Below are positions 1 through 11,242 of a DNA stretch of 64,000 bases, one piece after another. Every line of letters begins with the position of its first letter. Within the stretch, counting starts at the first letter, position 1. Position numbers and translations under genes: made by a program. The notes under the pieces were generated by a model, which worked only from the letters and a program-made list of their open reading frames with translations, was not told the origin of the DNA and did not search any database. Origin of the DNA: Brachypterus glaber (Eukaryota; Arthropoda; Insecta; Coleoptera; Kateretidae); assembly GCA_958510825.1 (NCBI GenBank), contig OY294049.1, positions 310,001 through 374,000 on the forward strand, read 5' to 3'.

Positions 1-1862
1 AAAAGTAAGCATGCAGCTTTAGTCAAACATACAAAAAAAGAATACTTTCAAAATAAAATATTTAACTCAAACAACATCTCCAAAGCCGCATGGCAAGTAA
101 TAAACGAGCAAACAAAAAAAACTAAGGTACATAAAAACCTTACAATTAGCACGGATAATAAAACAATTGATGACCCTCAACAAGTAGCGAATCACTTTAA
201 TAAATATTTTAAAGAGGCACCGCTTAGAGTAATAAATGATATTGCCAGTCAAACTGTTGATAACTCACATCATAAAACAGTCAAAAACAGCCTATTTTTA
301 ATCCCTTTTACTGATTTAGAGGTAAAGCGTATCATTGAATCCAAACCTAAAAACAAAATGTCTGCAGGTCCCGACAATGTACCTGTAAGATTAATAAAAA
401 AATGCGCTGAGTATATTTCCGGCCCACTGACGCACATAATAAATTCCTCATTTACGGATGGAGTTTGGACTAAAAAATAATCTTGTCATCCCTATATATA
501 AAAAGGGGGACACCAAGTTGACCGATAATTACCGACCAATCAGCTTGGCCCCCGCCTTCTCTAAAGTTTTCGAATACTGCATGCTGGATAGGCTCATCAC
601 ATTCCTCCATATAAACCAAATTATAGATTCTTCCCAGCATGGGTTTCGACAAAATAGATCAACTCAGACGGCTACACTCTCATTCTTGAGTGATCTTCTC
701 GATAAAATTGACGCTGGAGAGTGCCCTGTTGGGATCTTTTGCGATCTCAGCAGGGCATTTGACTGCGTCAGGCATGACATACTGATTGATAAGCTTTTTA
801 GATATGACATTAGGGGCCCGGCCCTCGACTAGTTCGAGTCATACCTGAAGAATAGACAACAATCAGTTCAAATTTCCCACAGATCTGATAACTTCTCAAA
901 AAATTATATATCCAATCCGGTTACAATAAATATAGGTGTCCCCCAAGGGTCAATATTGGGGCCCATACTTTTTGTACTGTTCATTAACGACCTTCCTGCA
1001 TATATTAAACAGCTTTTGGTCATGTATGCAGACGACACGTCACTTTTAATCTCTTTCAAGTCAGAAGATGATCTGAACCATTATCTTTCGACAATATGCC
1101 AGCACTTATCGACTTGGTTCAACGCCAACTTTCTCTACTTAAATACCTCTAAAACAACATGCTTACGCTTTCACACAGCACAAAACAAAAGTGTTAACAC
1201 GGTTAACCCCTCAGTTAATGATATTAGCATCAAACAGACCAACACTGTAGACTTTTTAGGCATAACTCTAGATGACACTTTGCGGTGGAACGCTCAGTGT
1301 GATAAATTAACAAAACAATTAAGTGTTATTTGCTACCAAATAAGGTCGTTAAAAAGAATTTTAGTTGCTTCACAATTAGTTACTTACTATCATGCACATG
1401 TACACTCCAGATTAACATATGGGGTTCTTCTATGGGGACTTTCTTCTAACTCCCAAAAAATATTTTTAATTCAAAAGCGTATTGTACGCACTATTGCGGG
1501 GGTAAAATATAACCACCCATGTGTTGAATTGTTTAAAAAGTTTGGAATATTACCTCTACCATGTGTTATTATATTAGAATTACTCGCCTGTTCATAAAAA
1601 TAAGTCTAGTTATGTCACCAACAATATGATCCATAATCATACCACAAGGAACTCAACAAAAATACATATAAATTCCCATAGACTACAATTAACATATGAT
1701 AAGTCACCCTTTGTAAAAGGTGGCATACTTTATAATAAATTACCAACTCTCATAAAAGAAATTAAAAACATGCACACTTTTAGAAAATCATTAAAAAAGT
1801 ATCTATTAAGCAAGTGTTACTATGTAGTCGACGACTTTAGTTGGCCAGGGGAACGGTCGTAA
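1..1862 (+). pseudogene. LINE ORF2 fragment: reverse transcriptase, three lesions
   Basis: Reverse transcriptase of an autonomous non-LTR element. Reading from nt 1 gives the pre-RT region (DNVPVRLIKKC), then NYRPISLAPAFSKVFE, QHGFRQNRST, FCDLSRAFDCVRHDIL, GVPQGSILGPILFVLFINDL and the catalytic YADD (about nt 1025-1036). The frame breaks near 470 (frameshift before the NNLVIPIYKKGD stretch), there is an in-frame TAG at 830-832 where the context suggests a TGG tryptophan, and a second frameshift near 1590. The C-terminal piece 1626-1862 (RLQLTYDKSPFVKGG) aligns with the intact C-terminus of the copy at 59 kb. Dead copy. Family-level clade (CR1/L2 versus Jockey) is not decided by eye. Confidence 0.9.
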
Positions 1863-2056
1863 TTACGACTTAAGTCCTAATATTTTATTTATGTATACGT
1901 TCTTAACAATTCTATGTTAATATTTATTATGTTACGTACTATGTATGTATTGTAGTATTCTATGTTATCCAATGGTTAATAACCATAGTAAGCTTTCTAA
2001 CATGTTCTACATGATGTATCATTATCCTTGAATGCAATAAAATCTTATCTTATCTT
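1..2056 (+). mobile_element. 5'-truncated non-LTR retrotransposon (LINE copy A)
   Basis: The window opens inside ORF2 upstream of the reverse transcriptase. Coding runs to about 1862, followed by a ~190-bp 3' UTR ending in AATAAAATCTTATCTTATCT, i.e. a short ATCTT microsatellite tail instead of poly(A), as in CR1/L2/Jockey-group LINEs. The same family recurs at 58.4-59.6 kb. No target duplication can be tested because the 5' end is outside the window. Confidence 0.9.
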
Positions 2057-2067
2057 TAGTGGTGTCA

Positions 2068-2530
2068 CTCAGGGTTAACTGATTCGGGGTTAACTGGACA
2101 CGGTATAAATCACTTATATCAATATTAATTAGTTCGGGGTTAATTGGGCCATGTCCAGTTAACCCCGGACCAATTAATCCTGAGATATATCTAATATTTA
2201 ACATATTATGTTGTCTATTTTTATGTTAGAATTAAATTTCATTTGATTTTAAATTGTTTTAATTCACAATAATTACAATACAATATATTTTTTTAGTGGA
2301 CCGTTAACCCTGAGTAGTGGTTCAGTTAACCCTGGCCTATGGGGTTAACTAGTCCAGCGGGGTTAACTGCTTTATCGTTAATAACTTTTTTTATATAAAT
2401 AATATTTGTCTGAAGTATTAATATGTTCTAACTATAGTAATAATCTACCTTTTGCTATAGAAAATATTTGAATATTGTTTACAGGTTTTTCAAAAACTCT
2501 ATATGAAAAAAAGCTGCCCAGTTAACCCCG
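2068..2530. repeat. Cluster of GGTTAACY words
   Basis: About nine copies of GGGTTAACT or its reverse complement AGTTAACCC occur in under 500 bp (near 2072, 2088, 2138, 2156, 2303, 2325, 2343, 2359, 2520), in both orientations, separated by AT-rich sequence. No ORF. Likely a decayed palindromic element, comparable to other word-rich MITEs in this window, but termini are not clear. Confidence 0.5.
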
Positions 2531-2624
2531 ACTTCCCCTAATAACACAGCTCTACAAAATTAAAAACATCTCAAGTGCCTGGGTTCTGTCAATGGATTCT
2601 GACTCTACCGAATGCATTAGGTAT

Positions 2625-3506
2625 CAGAGGCGGATCCACAAGGAGGAGTGTAATGGGGGTAATTACCCCCCCCCCTCCAGGATAAAATAGTTTAAAAGTT
2701 TGTAGGAAAATGTTTTTTTTTCTAAATACGCATCTTCATGATATAATCGGGGAGGTTGAAGGCTCCTTCCCAGAAAAAGCAACCAAAACTACCTATTTTT
2801 AAGGTATTTATTGCGTTCAAGTGGACCATAGACCTTTAAATTCGTAAAAAATTTAGCCTGCGACGCTAGAGATTTCTTACATTTTTGTGAAATTTGGAAC
2901 TGTAAATACCTGCGGCACTAGGGTTTTCTAAATTTTTTTTGAAGTTTTGAATAATAAAACTGTTTAAAAATTAAAATAGATCATTAAGTTCGTAAAAAAT
3001 TTAGCCTGTTGCACTAGGGCTTTTTTATTTTACGTTTTTTTTTTATTTAAGATTGTAAAACTTAAGCGTAAAATTCGTAAAAATTTTCGCCTGTGGTACT
3101 GGGGCCTTCTAGGTTTTTTTTTCATTTGAGACTGTATAATTTTCGCCTGCGGCGCTAGAGTTTTTTTGCATTTTTCTGAAGTTTTCAGTAATAATAATGT
3201 TTAAGAATTAAAAAAAAGATATCGCCTGTGGCACTAGGGTTTTTTTAAGTTTTTGTATAACTTGGGAGTGAAAGTCGTAAAAATTTTCACCTGCGGAGCT
3301 TGTTTCTTTGTATTTTTGTGAAATTTAAAATTTAATTAATTGTAATTTTAAAAACTTTTTTAAAATTAAAATAGATCATCGAATTTGTAAACATATTCGC
3401 CTGCGGTGCTGGGCTTTCTTACGTTATTTCTTAATTTAAGAATATAAAAGTTAAGTTTTTTATTTTACCCCCGTCCCCCCAGGATCACTTCCTGGATCCT
3501 CCCCTG
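2625..3506. mobile_element. hAT-type MITE with CAGRGG ends and 8-bp target duplication
   Basis: Left end CAGAGGCGGATCCA and right end TGGATCCTCCCCTG are imperfect inverted repeats. The flanks TTAGGTAT (2617-2624) and TTAGATAT (3507-3514) differ by one base and fit the 8-bp duplication of hAT transposons. The interior lacks a transposase and holds about seven degenerate repeats around the phrase TTCGCCTGCGGCGCTAGGG, a motif also present at 18.9-19.1 and 26.2-26.6 kb. Confidence 0.75.
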
Positions 3507-3514
3507 TTAGATAT

Positions 3515-3823
3515 TAGGCATTATAATGCCTAGACACTAGCCTGATAATAAAAGTTTTGTGCTACACACCGTTTTCGAGATAATTGATCCTAAACTTGTT
3601 AGTTTAGTTTAGTTTAGTTTATTGTTTATACTCGATCGGGGACCTTTTTTTTAAAGGTAGCTTATACCTTATTAGAATGACAGAGACAGATTACACAATA
3701 TATCTAAAAAAGGGCATTCTTTAGTTTTTGAGGTCGCTGAAACCGAATCCGATGTTAAAAATTTAAAATTGAAATTGTCGTCGAAATTTAAAAAAATTCA
3801 TTATTTTTTGCCGAAAATAATAA
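3515..3823. other. Gene-free spacer with (TTTAG)n
   Basis: No coding signal. Contains a short (AGTTT)n run at about 3599-3621 and one copy of the phrase GAGGTCGCTGAAACCGAATC at about 3730, repeated at 4468. Confidence 0.4.
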
Positions 3824-4343
3824 TAAAGAAATTGCACTGCTCTACTACAGAATTTTCACAATCAATGAGAAAATCCCTACCAAAATGTCATATAGCTGCT
3901 ATTTCACGCTTTTTTGCGATCATCAGTGAGCATATATTGGTATGGTGGCTTTCGCACTGACTGTTGAAAATTTTAAATACCTATCAAAAATAAGTATAAC
4001 TGTATTGTGTGTCGGTACTAGGTGCTGGCTTCGAGACAAATTTTTTGTCCGCCTGTGTATCTAGATATAGATAATTCTTATCAGATTACAGGTCTGCCAA
4101 CATCTAATGTGTAGTACTTTTGTGCAAACATTAGATGGCGCCACCAATTTGTACGCTCTCAATACAGTTATACTTATTTTTGATAGGTATTTAAAATTTT
4201 CAACAGTCAGTGCGAAAGCCACCATACCAATTTATGCTCACTGATGATCGCAAAAAAGCGTGAAATAGCAGCTATATGACATTTTGGTAGGGATTTTCTC
4301 ATTGATTGTGAAAATTCTGTAGTAGAGCAGTGCAATTTCTTTA
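3824..4343. repeat. Large palindrome, 184-bp arms
   Basis: 3824-4007 is repeated as reverse complement at 4160-4343 with only a few differences; the spacer is ~150 bp and holds the phrase ATTAGATGGCGCCACC, also found at 15055. The shape is that of a foldback or long-TIR MITE. The ORF at 3769-3960 is an accident of the arm. Confidence 0.8.
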
Positions 4344-4460
4344 TAGATTTTAGTTTGCCGTCTATAAGGCACTAAACTTTATTTTCGAAAATAATAATAA
4401 TAATAAATTTTATCACTTGAGCTATAGTTTACAGATGTTTACAGAAAATTATTAATCAAG

Positions 4461-4630
4461 TATTTTTGAGGTCGCTGAAACCGAATCCGATGTTAAAAAT
4501 TTTAAATTCAAAATGACTGTTCCATATTGGATCATTATTAAATTTCGACGCTATATATGTATACTGGATCCGACATTTTAAATTTTGAATTTCTAACATT
4601 GGATTCGGTTTCAGCAACCTCAAAAAATAT
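4461..4630. repeat. Palindrome with GGTCGCTGAAACCGAATC arms
   Basis: Arms of about 50 bp (4461-4513 and 4578-4630) pair as reverse complements, starting TATTTTTGAGGTCGCTGAAA and ending TTTCAGCAACCTCAAAAAAT. The arm resembles single copies at 3725 and 57630 and the CAGCAACCTCAAAAACC phrase of the minisatellites at 30 and 37 kb. Confidence 0.65.
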
Positions 4631-4670
4631 ACGATACCCATTTTTTTTTAAATAAAGTGTCAAAATTCTA

Positions 4671-4685
4671 ATTATATTATTATTA

Positions 4686-4720
<35 letters not shown>
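4671..4720. repeat. (ATT)n microsatellite
   Basis: Near-perfect trinucleotide run just upstream of the LINE copy C 5' region. Confidence 0.9.
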
Positions 4721-4722
<2 letters not shown>

Positions 4723-4906
4723 AATTGAGAAGGGCAGAGGATTTTTCCTATAAAGCCCAAGAAACAAGTTCGGTTATTTCGAAAACGGTGTATAGTAGAA
4801 ACCTTTTATTATGGTTACATATGGTTTGAATAGTCGAAGAGTACGGACGTGCATCGTTAATAAATTTAATAATCCAACAGTTATAAATGTTTTTTAAATC
4901 TTTAAA

Positions 4907-5699
4907 ATGAATACTCGTTCGCAAGTTGAAGTTCGCGAAATTATAAAAAGTGTACTAAGCGAAATCATAGAAAATGAAATAAAACCTATGATTAGTGATA
5001 TTGTGACGCAAAAACTTGCACCTCTGGAAGAACAAATAGGGGTGTGTGTAAAAAATCTCGTTACAATGCAGCAGTCACTGGTAAAATTAAACAAAATTTT
5101 GGATACAAAGCCAAAAAAGCAAAATTCAGTTCAATGCCTAAACGAAAATGTATCTGCAAGTTCACAAAAAATTGTAAGTAAACAATCAACAAATAAAAAG
5201 TCGGAATCCCCAGTCAAAAAAGTAGCTGCCTTATCTGAGGCCGATAAACCTACAAACACCGAAATGCGGACCACAACACCTACCGAGCCAACGCAGGAGT
5301 GTACCTCTGCGGGTACATCGCATGATACGGGGGATAGTCAGAAAGAAGCTCTTATCCAAGAAGAAAAGGATGAGGATGGATTTTTAAAGGTAACCTCAAG
5401 GAAAAATAGGAAAGTGACAAAAGGAACGAATAAAAACATCACGAAGATTCAAGGGGCTGATAAGTACACATATATCTACATCGGTCATATGTAATGTTTC
5501 TGAGGAAACCATGCTCGAATATCTAAATGAACATTGGGACAATATTTCATTCAAGGTAAAAAAATTGGAAAATAAAGGAAGTAACAGCAGCTTCAAAGTA
5601 AGTGTTAGCCTAAATAACAAGGATTTGCTCTATGATGAAACAAAATGGTCCGATGGGGTCGTCATAAAAGATTATCAGTTCTTTCGGAGAGCAAAATAA
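4907..5699 (+). pseudogene. LINE copy C ORF1 (nucleic-acid-binding protein), one frameshift
   Basis: Starts MNTRSQVEVREIIKSVLSEI. The first ~70 residues are heptad-like and probably form a coiled coil; a polar Ser/Thr/Lys-rich linker follows; the C-terminal part (YTYIYIGHM, then SEETMLEYLNEHWDN and FKVSVSLNNKDLLYDE, WSDGVVIKDYQFFRR) matches the globular C-terminal module common in insect LINE ORF1 proteins. A frameshift near 5490 separates 4907-5494 from 5511-5699. No CCHC knuckle is visible. It abuts ORF2. Confidence 0.7.
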
Positions 5700-5712
5700 T
5701 TCTTCTAATGAA

Positions 5713-8591
5713 TTGAAAGCAAACAGTAATTTTTTAAATATAATGCATTTTAATATTCAGTGTATAAGCAATAAATTAAATATTTTAGAGACAATAGTGG
5801 TAGAAAAAAATCCAGATTTTTTACTTCTTTGTGAACATTGGTTGTTAAATGATGATTATCAACATTTGCACATAAGTGATTACTGCGTCTTGTCGGGCTT
5901 CGGTAGAAGAACGACTACACATGGTGGGATAGTAATATTGTCCAACTCTGTATTTGCACAAAGGTGTAAAGAGTTGAGGAATATTAAATCCTCGATTAAA
6001 TCCTACACGGTTGAACTACATATCGAATGCTCTGCAATTTCAATAGACAATCGAATATGCATTGTTTGTATTTATCGCCCTTCAGGCGGAGATCTTGACT
6101 GTTTTTTTAGTCAGTATTGTAAAATTCTTGATAAAGTATGTACGTCATTTGAAAAAGTCATTATTTGTGGTGACATTAACATCGACCTACTGACAAATAC
6201 CTTACACAAAAAAACATATTGTGACATATTGGAATCGTTTGAATTAGCCTCTGTAATAAACGAACCTACTAGATTTGAAAATCGCTTTCAAAAAAACTCC
6301 GCAATAGATCATACAATCACGAACTTTCATAATGTGCAGTATGAGATTCATCATCTAGGCGTTTCTGACCATACAGCACAAACGATTAAATTCAACGATG
6401 TATCATGTCCTACGCCTGAGGAATCCCCCAAAAAAATATTAAAAAGGAGATTTACCGACGAGAATATTCGTAATTTTAAATACATTTTAAACCAGTATGA
6501 CTTTTCTTTAAACAGCGGAAAAAATGTAAATGACTACTTTAGCCACTTTTGGGATCATTTCACATGGTAATTTGAAAGTACATTTCCGAAATGTTTAACT
6601 AAAATAAAACAAAACAGAAAAGACAATAAATGGTACACTCCTAATTTAAAAACTGAATCTGAGGAATTAAAAAGGTTAAATAAATTACGTAAAAATTCGC
6701 CAGATAATCACATACAAACTCAATATAAAATATATAAAAAACAGTATAACAAAAGCATATACCTAGCAAAGCAAAACTATTACGAGTCTAAAATTTGCAA
6801 ATCAGAAAATAAAATCAGAACTCTTTGGAATATTGTTAATAAAACACTTAACAAAAACAAAAAAAGAGTTAAGATAAAAATTTCAAAGCACAACAAAATC
6901 ATAACTAATGAAACCGAAGTGTCGAACGCTTTTGGGGAATATTTCAAATCCGTGGTGGAAACTCAAATAAACAGTCATTTTGGTAATAATCTATCCACAG
7001 AGTGTACAACAACAAAAAAAGATATAAATAATGAATTTGACCTGCAGATTTTTTCTGGTGAAGATATCAAAAAAGTAATATGTGGTATAAAAAATAAAAA
7101 ATCCACGGGGTTTGACGAAATCCCAGTCCAACTATTAAAAAAATGCAAGGAAGAATTTTCAAATATAATAGCGGTTTTACTTAATAAGTCACTCGAGTTT
7201 GCTGAATTTCCAGATAAACTAAAATTATCCTACATCTGCCCAGTTCATAAAAAGAGCGATCCATTATCGGTCACTAACTATAGACCAGTGGCACTATTAA
7301 GCGTCATATCAAAAGTTATGGAAAAAGCCGTCGCAAATAAATTAACTACATTTCTTTCAGAAAACAATATACTTGCAGAAAACCAACACGGTTTAGAGAA
7401 GGTCGTTCTACAGAAACAGCCACCTTAAATTTTGTTCAGATTCTACACGACAAATTAGACAACAATGAGTTTATAGTTTTCCTTCTATTTGATTTAAGCC
7501 GGGCTTTTGATACTTTAAAGTTTGATTTTGTTTATGATAAATTGTCTAAAGTTAAATTTAAAAGTAAAGTTCTCCGCTGGTTTTATTTATTCTTGACAAA
7601 ACGTAGGTTTTGCGTAAAAATAGATGGTACAATATCTGAGGAGTTCTATATTTTTTGGGGCATTCCTCAAGGCAGCGTCCTTGGACCTTTAATATTTTTA
7701 TTATTTATAAATGACCTTCCAGAACATATATTGGATGCTATTGTATTCATGTTCGCTGATGATACGGGAATGATTATTTCAAGTACAAATTTGGCAGACC
7801 TAGTTCTAAAAGTACAGAGAGTCCTTTCACTTTTTAATGAATGGTGTAGAAAAAATTTATTAATAATAAACTACTCAAAAACCATTGCACTTGAAATGCG
7901 TACTCAATATAGACCGGCGAACATGGAACTAAATCAAGTATTCTCCATCAACAATACTCCATTAGGTTTTAGTAGTAGCACGAAGTTCTTAGGTACAATT
8001 ATTGATAGTACACTAAGGGTGGAAAATATAGATGCTGTATGTAAGAATTTAAATAAACAATATTTTGCCTTAAAAACCTTGAAAAATTGTCTAAATGAAA
8101 AGAGTCTCATATCTGCATATTATGCACTTGTTTACTCTGCAATAAGTTACAATATTGTAGTGTATGGTATGGCAGTCGAATGGCAGCGTGTCTTTATAGC
8201 GCAAAAACGAATTATCAGATTAATGTTTAATCTTCACTATAGGGAATCGTGCCGGGATATCTTTAAATCTAAAAATATAATGACTTTTACAAGTATATAC
8301 CTATACAAAATATCAATTTTCATTTTCAAAAATAAAAATCAGTTTGCAAGGCAATCTGATACGCATACTTATTTCACCCGCAACAGGGACCACTTTCGCC
8401 AAAACACCTTCAATTACATGCTGTATAAAAAGTCGCCAAAATATGCGGGCTGCCACTTCTTTAACTTATTGCCTACAGATATTAAAAATCAGTCTTCAAT
8501 TACGGCATTCAAAACAAAATTAAAAAGATACTTATGCAGTAATGCTTTTTATTCATTAGATGAATTTACTGCTATAGCAGCAATAAGTTAA
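5713..8591 (+). pseudogene. LINE copy C ORF2: APE-type endonuclease plus reverse transcriptase, broken
   Basis: The N-terminal endonuclease shows MHFNIQCISNK, LLLCEHWL (catalytic Glu), VCIYRPSGG, VIICGDINID and SDHTAQ, the AP-endonuclease signature. The RT follows with NYRPVALLSVISKVMEK, LFDLSRAFDTLKFDF, GIPQGSVLGPLIFLLFINDL and FADD (catalytic, F in place of Y). Two lesions: an in-frame TAA at 6568-6570 in the linker between domains, and a frameshift near 7397 in the QHGFR motif. The present stop (8589-8591) lies in the right arm of an inverted duplication, so the native C-terminus has probably been replaced. Inactive as it stands. Confidence 0.9.
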
Positions 8592-8831
8592 AGAAGTGGC
8601 AGCCCGCATATTTTGGCGACTTTTTATGCAGCATGTAATTGAAGGTGTTTTGGCGAAAGTGGTCCCTGTTACGGGTGAAATAAGTATGCGTATCAGATTG
8701 CCTTGCAAACTGATTTTTATTTTTGAAAATGAAAATTGATATTTTGTATAGGTATATACTTGTAAAAGTCATTATATTTTTAGATTTAAAGATATCCCGG
8801 CACGATTCCCTATAGTGAAGATTAAACATTA
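8221..8831. repeat. Inverted duplication, 248-bp arms, inside LINE copy C
   Basis: 8221-8468 (RT C-terminal coding) reappears as reverse complement at 8584-8831 with very few mismatches; the spacer is 115 bp. The reverse copy gives a long minus-strand ORF (8572-8829) encoding the same peptide (YRESCRDIFKSKNIMTF), which confirms high identity. Its near-perfect match suggests a recent event. Confidence 0.95.
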
Positions 8832-9094
8832 CTATAGTAATGGCATAGCAAGATAATTCTTTTTATTTTATCGTTTTTAAATTTTTAATGTTTTATTGTT
8901 TTTATTTTAATTAAATTTCAAATGGTTGTAATAATGTTAGTATCTACTTACACGTATTTAATATTTTAATTATGTTAAAATTATTATTTTTTTAATAACT
9001 TTGTTGTACATATTTTTACTTGTTTATTACTATTTATATTGTGGCGTGTCTATCCAATGTATTTATTGGCAAAGATAAATAAACTATCTATCTA

Positions 9095-9862
9095 CCCAGG
9101 TAGCAAGGGATGTTATATTACAAGAAATTAACATCACTTTTGGGTGTATTTTTAAACTAAATCATAACATCACATAATATTGAAAAATAACATGTATTTA
9201 ACATCACATTTGCAACGTAACACGTGTGACGTGACAACCATGTTATTTAATAACAAATATTTAGCAACGCTGTGAATATATAGCATGTCACATATTAACG
9301 TGGCTTTCACGTGAATGTCATGTTATTTTGCTTCTCACCGACGTTCGAAGCAAAAAAATCGATATAAGATGATGTTGATAGAGTAAATTATTATAAGGAA
9401 ATTGTATACACATTATACGATTTCCAATGGATAGGGGGCTCTGCCGGGCTTCTCAAGACCACGGACACGGATTAAAGGAATATATTCTCCGCTTAATCTG
9501 CAATTTGGTATTTAGAATCTTTTTCAATCTGTGATTGTTTCAATTACTGATTGATTTTAAATCCGATTTTTTTATAGCGATTTTAATGGTTTTAATTTAG
9601 AAAAAGCTAATGTCCTAAAATATTATTTAAATATTAAAGTACCAGTAAAGGGCATCCATAAGATATTAGATATAACAGGAATGTGGATTTATGATGTCAC
9701 AAACACGTTATTTTCGGGATGTCATTGTGTGATGTTATTAGGGGCGGACTTAGGACATCCCCACCATGCTACATTCTTGTTAAATGAGACTACAATCTTA
9801 ACATCACATGTCACATATTAACGTGACTTTCACGTGAATGTCATGTTATTTTGCTACCTGGG
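9095..9862. mobile_element. TIR element, ends CCCAGGTAGCAA / TTGCTACCTGGG
   Basis: Perfect 12-bp inverted termini flanked by TATCTATCTA on both sides (9085-9094 and 9863-9872). This is either a TA duplication inside the LINE tail microsatellite or a longer duplication. No transposase. The interior is rich in AACATCAC, GTGATGTT and CACGTGA words, including a ~60-bp direct repeat (about 9282-9345 and 9800-9860). Confidence 0.85.
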
Positions 9863-9872
9863 TATCTATCTA

Positions 9873-10010
9873 TTAAGCTAGTAATTAGGCACAGTCAGAA
9901 TCCGTTGACAGAACCCAGACAGCTTTCGACTTCTTGACCTGTGTAACTAATAATTATTATTTAATTAATTAATTTAAATTATAATATAAATTAAATATTT
10001 AATTTTACTA
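9873..10010. other. AT-rich spacer
   Basis: No coding or structural signal beyond simple AATT-rich sequence. Confidence 0.4.
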
Positions 10011-10018
10011 GTTAAATA

Positions 10019-10525
10019 CAGGTCCGTAACTGGAAAAATCCAAGGGGTGCTGAGCTCCCCCTGACAGAAAATTTTTCTAATATTTTCAGTAGTACTCCAA
10101 ATCATTTTTTTGGGGGGGGGGGCAGAGCAAATATTTTCCAACTAGAAATTTAAAAATTGAGAGATTTCCCAAATCAAAAAAAAAACATCTTTACCCCTGA
10201 CCCTGAAATTTTGCTAAAAGAAAGGGTCCTCACCTCTGAAAAATTCCCAACTCAAAAAAAGCTTTACTACCCCCGACCGTAAAATTTTGATGACTAAAAA
10301 AAGGTCCTCACATCTGAAAAATTCCCAACCTTCCCAAATTTTCCCAAATAAACAATTTACTGACCAGTTTCCCTTTACCTCTCAATTTTTTAACATACAT
10401 TTTACGAAATCTGCCACTCAATGTTACTAACTGGACTTGACCCCTGTGGGGGTGCTTACAGCTAATTTTGCCAGGGAGTGCTCAAAATCATGCCAGGGGG
10501 TGCTGAGCCCCCAGTTACGGGCCTG
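10019..10525. mobile_element. hAT-type MITE with exact 8-bp target duplication
   Basis: Termini CAGGTCCGTAACTGG and CCAGTTACGGGCCTG are inverted repeats; GTTAAATA flanks both ends (10011-10018 and 10526-10533). The interior has no ORF and repeats phrases such as TTCCCAAC and GGGGTGCTGAGC. The 8-bp duplication and CAG start fit non-autonomous hAT elements. Confidence 0.9.
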
Positions 10526-10689
10526 GTTAAATATTCAATTTTCTAATCATCGTACAGTGATATTGGTGTACGATTTTATTTTGCTGTTTTAAAAATATAT
10601 GCCGCCATTTTGTGGAAAAATTACCATTTTTTCTGATATCAGCAGCACATTTTTTTTTTTAATTTTTTGTTCTTTAAAAAAAGATCTTT

Positions 10690-10924
10690 AAAAAATGGTA
10701 TTTTTTTCTAATAGTTGATTGTGGTTAATTTATTTTTAGCGATGAGTATCGAAGTTAAGACGTCTTGTACCGGTACATAAAAGACATCTTCTAGACATCA
10801 TAATCAGATATCTTTTAAACATTCCTAAAAAGAAGTCCATAAGATATCCTTTTCATGTCTTTAGGCGTCCAGACATAATTAAGATCTAAAAAAGACGCCT
10901 TTAAGATATCATGTGCTGTCTGGG
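10690..10924. mobile_element. Partial copy of the CCCAGACAGCAC element family
   Basis: The right half only: the GATGAGTATCGAAGTTAAGA segment through AAGACGTCTT-type words to the terminus GTGCTGTCTGGG. Full copies are at 15939, 28670 and 33746. It lies about 110 bp upstream of the Calx exon, within the last intron. Confidence 0.75.
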
Positions 10925-11037
10925 TTTATTCTACCAACCATGCAACAAATGAACATCAACTAGATAAATTCTGCGCGGAGTTTTTAACTTTTTTATACCT
11001 TGAATATTTTGTAATATTATTTTTTTTTTCTTTACAG

Positions 11038-11242
11038 TTTGGCTTTTTCCGTCACCATATTTTGCTCAGCAGCAGTAGTAACCATACTCGTTCTTGTCCT
11101 GAGGAGGTCAAACATAGTTGGAGGAGAACTGGGAGGTCCGTCCTGTTTAAAATATTGTACCTCCGCATTCCTCTTTTCTCTGTGGTTATTTTACCTGGTC
11201 ATGTCGACGTTAGAGGTTTATGATGTTATTGAGGGGTTTTAA
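11038..11242 (+). CDS. Calx: Sodium/calcium exchanger (Calx/NCX), last coding exon
   Basis: C-terminal end of a plasma-membrane Na+/Ca2+ exchanger, which extrudes Ca2+ in exchange for Na+. A pyrimidine tract and CAG acceptor end at 11037. The exon supplies one base to a preceding codon and then reads LAFSVTIFC, a hydrophobic helix, LRR, GGELGGP, a second hydrophobic helix with LWLFYLVMSTLE and ends VIEGF with TAA at 11240-11242. The GGELGGP loop and the ending (…SLEAY…IKGF in vertebrate NCX) are hallmarks of the last two transmembrane helices of this family. About 67 residues; the rest of the gene must lie left of the window because no other NCX motif was found in 1-11000. No lesions seen. 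Confidence 0.9.

Larger units (their letters stand above)
4730..9084 (+). mobile_element. Nearly full-length non-LTR retrotransposon (LINE copy C)
   Basis: Contains a 5' UTR (from about 4730), ORF1 and ORF2 with endonuclease and RT domains, and a 3' UTR ending in a TATCTATC-type tail at about 9085. A different family from copies A and B. The 3' region carries an inverted self-duplication, and a MITE has inserted into the microsatellite tail. The exact 5' boundary is uncertain. Confidence 0.85.

Noticed and set aside
3599..3621. (TTTAG)n resembling insect telomere repeat
   Set aside because: Insect telomeric DNA is TTAGG; this run is AGTTT and only ~23 bp, a plain microsatellite.
3769..3960. 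63-codon ORF in the palindrome at 3.8-4.3 kb
   Set aside because: Lies within an arm whose reverse copy is also present; no similarity.
8572..8829. Minus-strand ORF with RT-like peptide
   Set aside because: It is the reverse copy arm of the LINE palindrome, not an independent gene.
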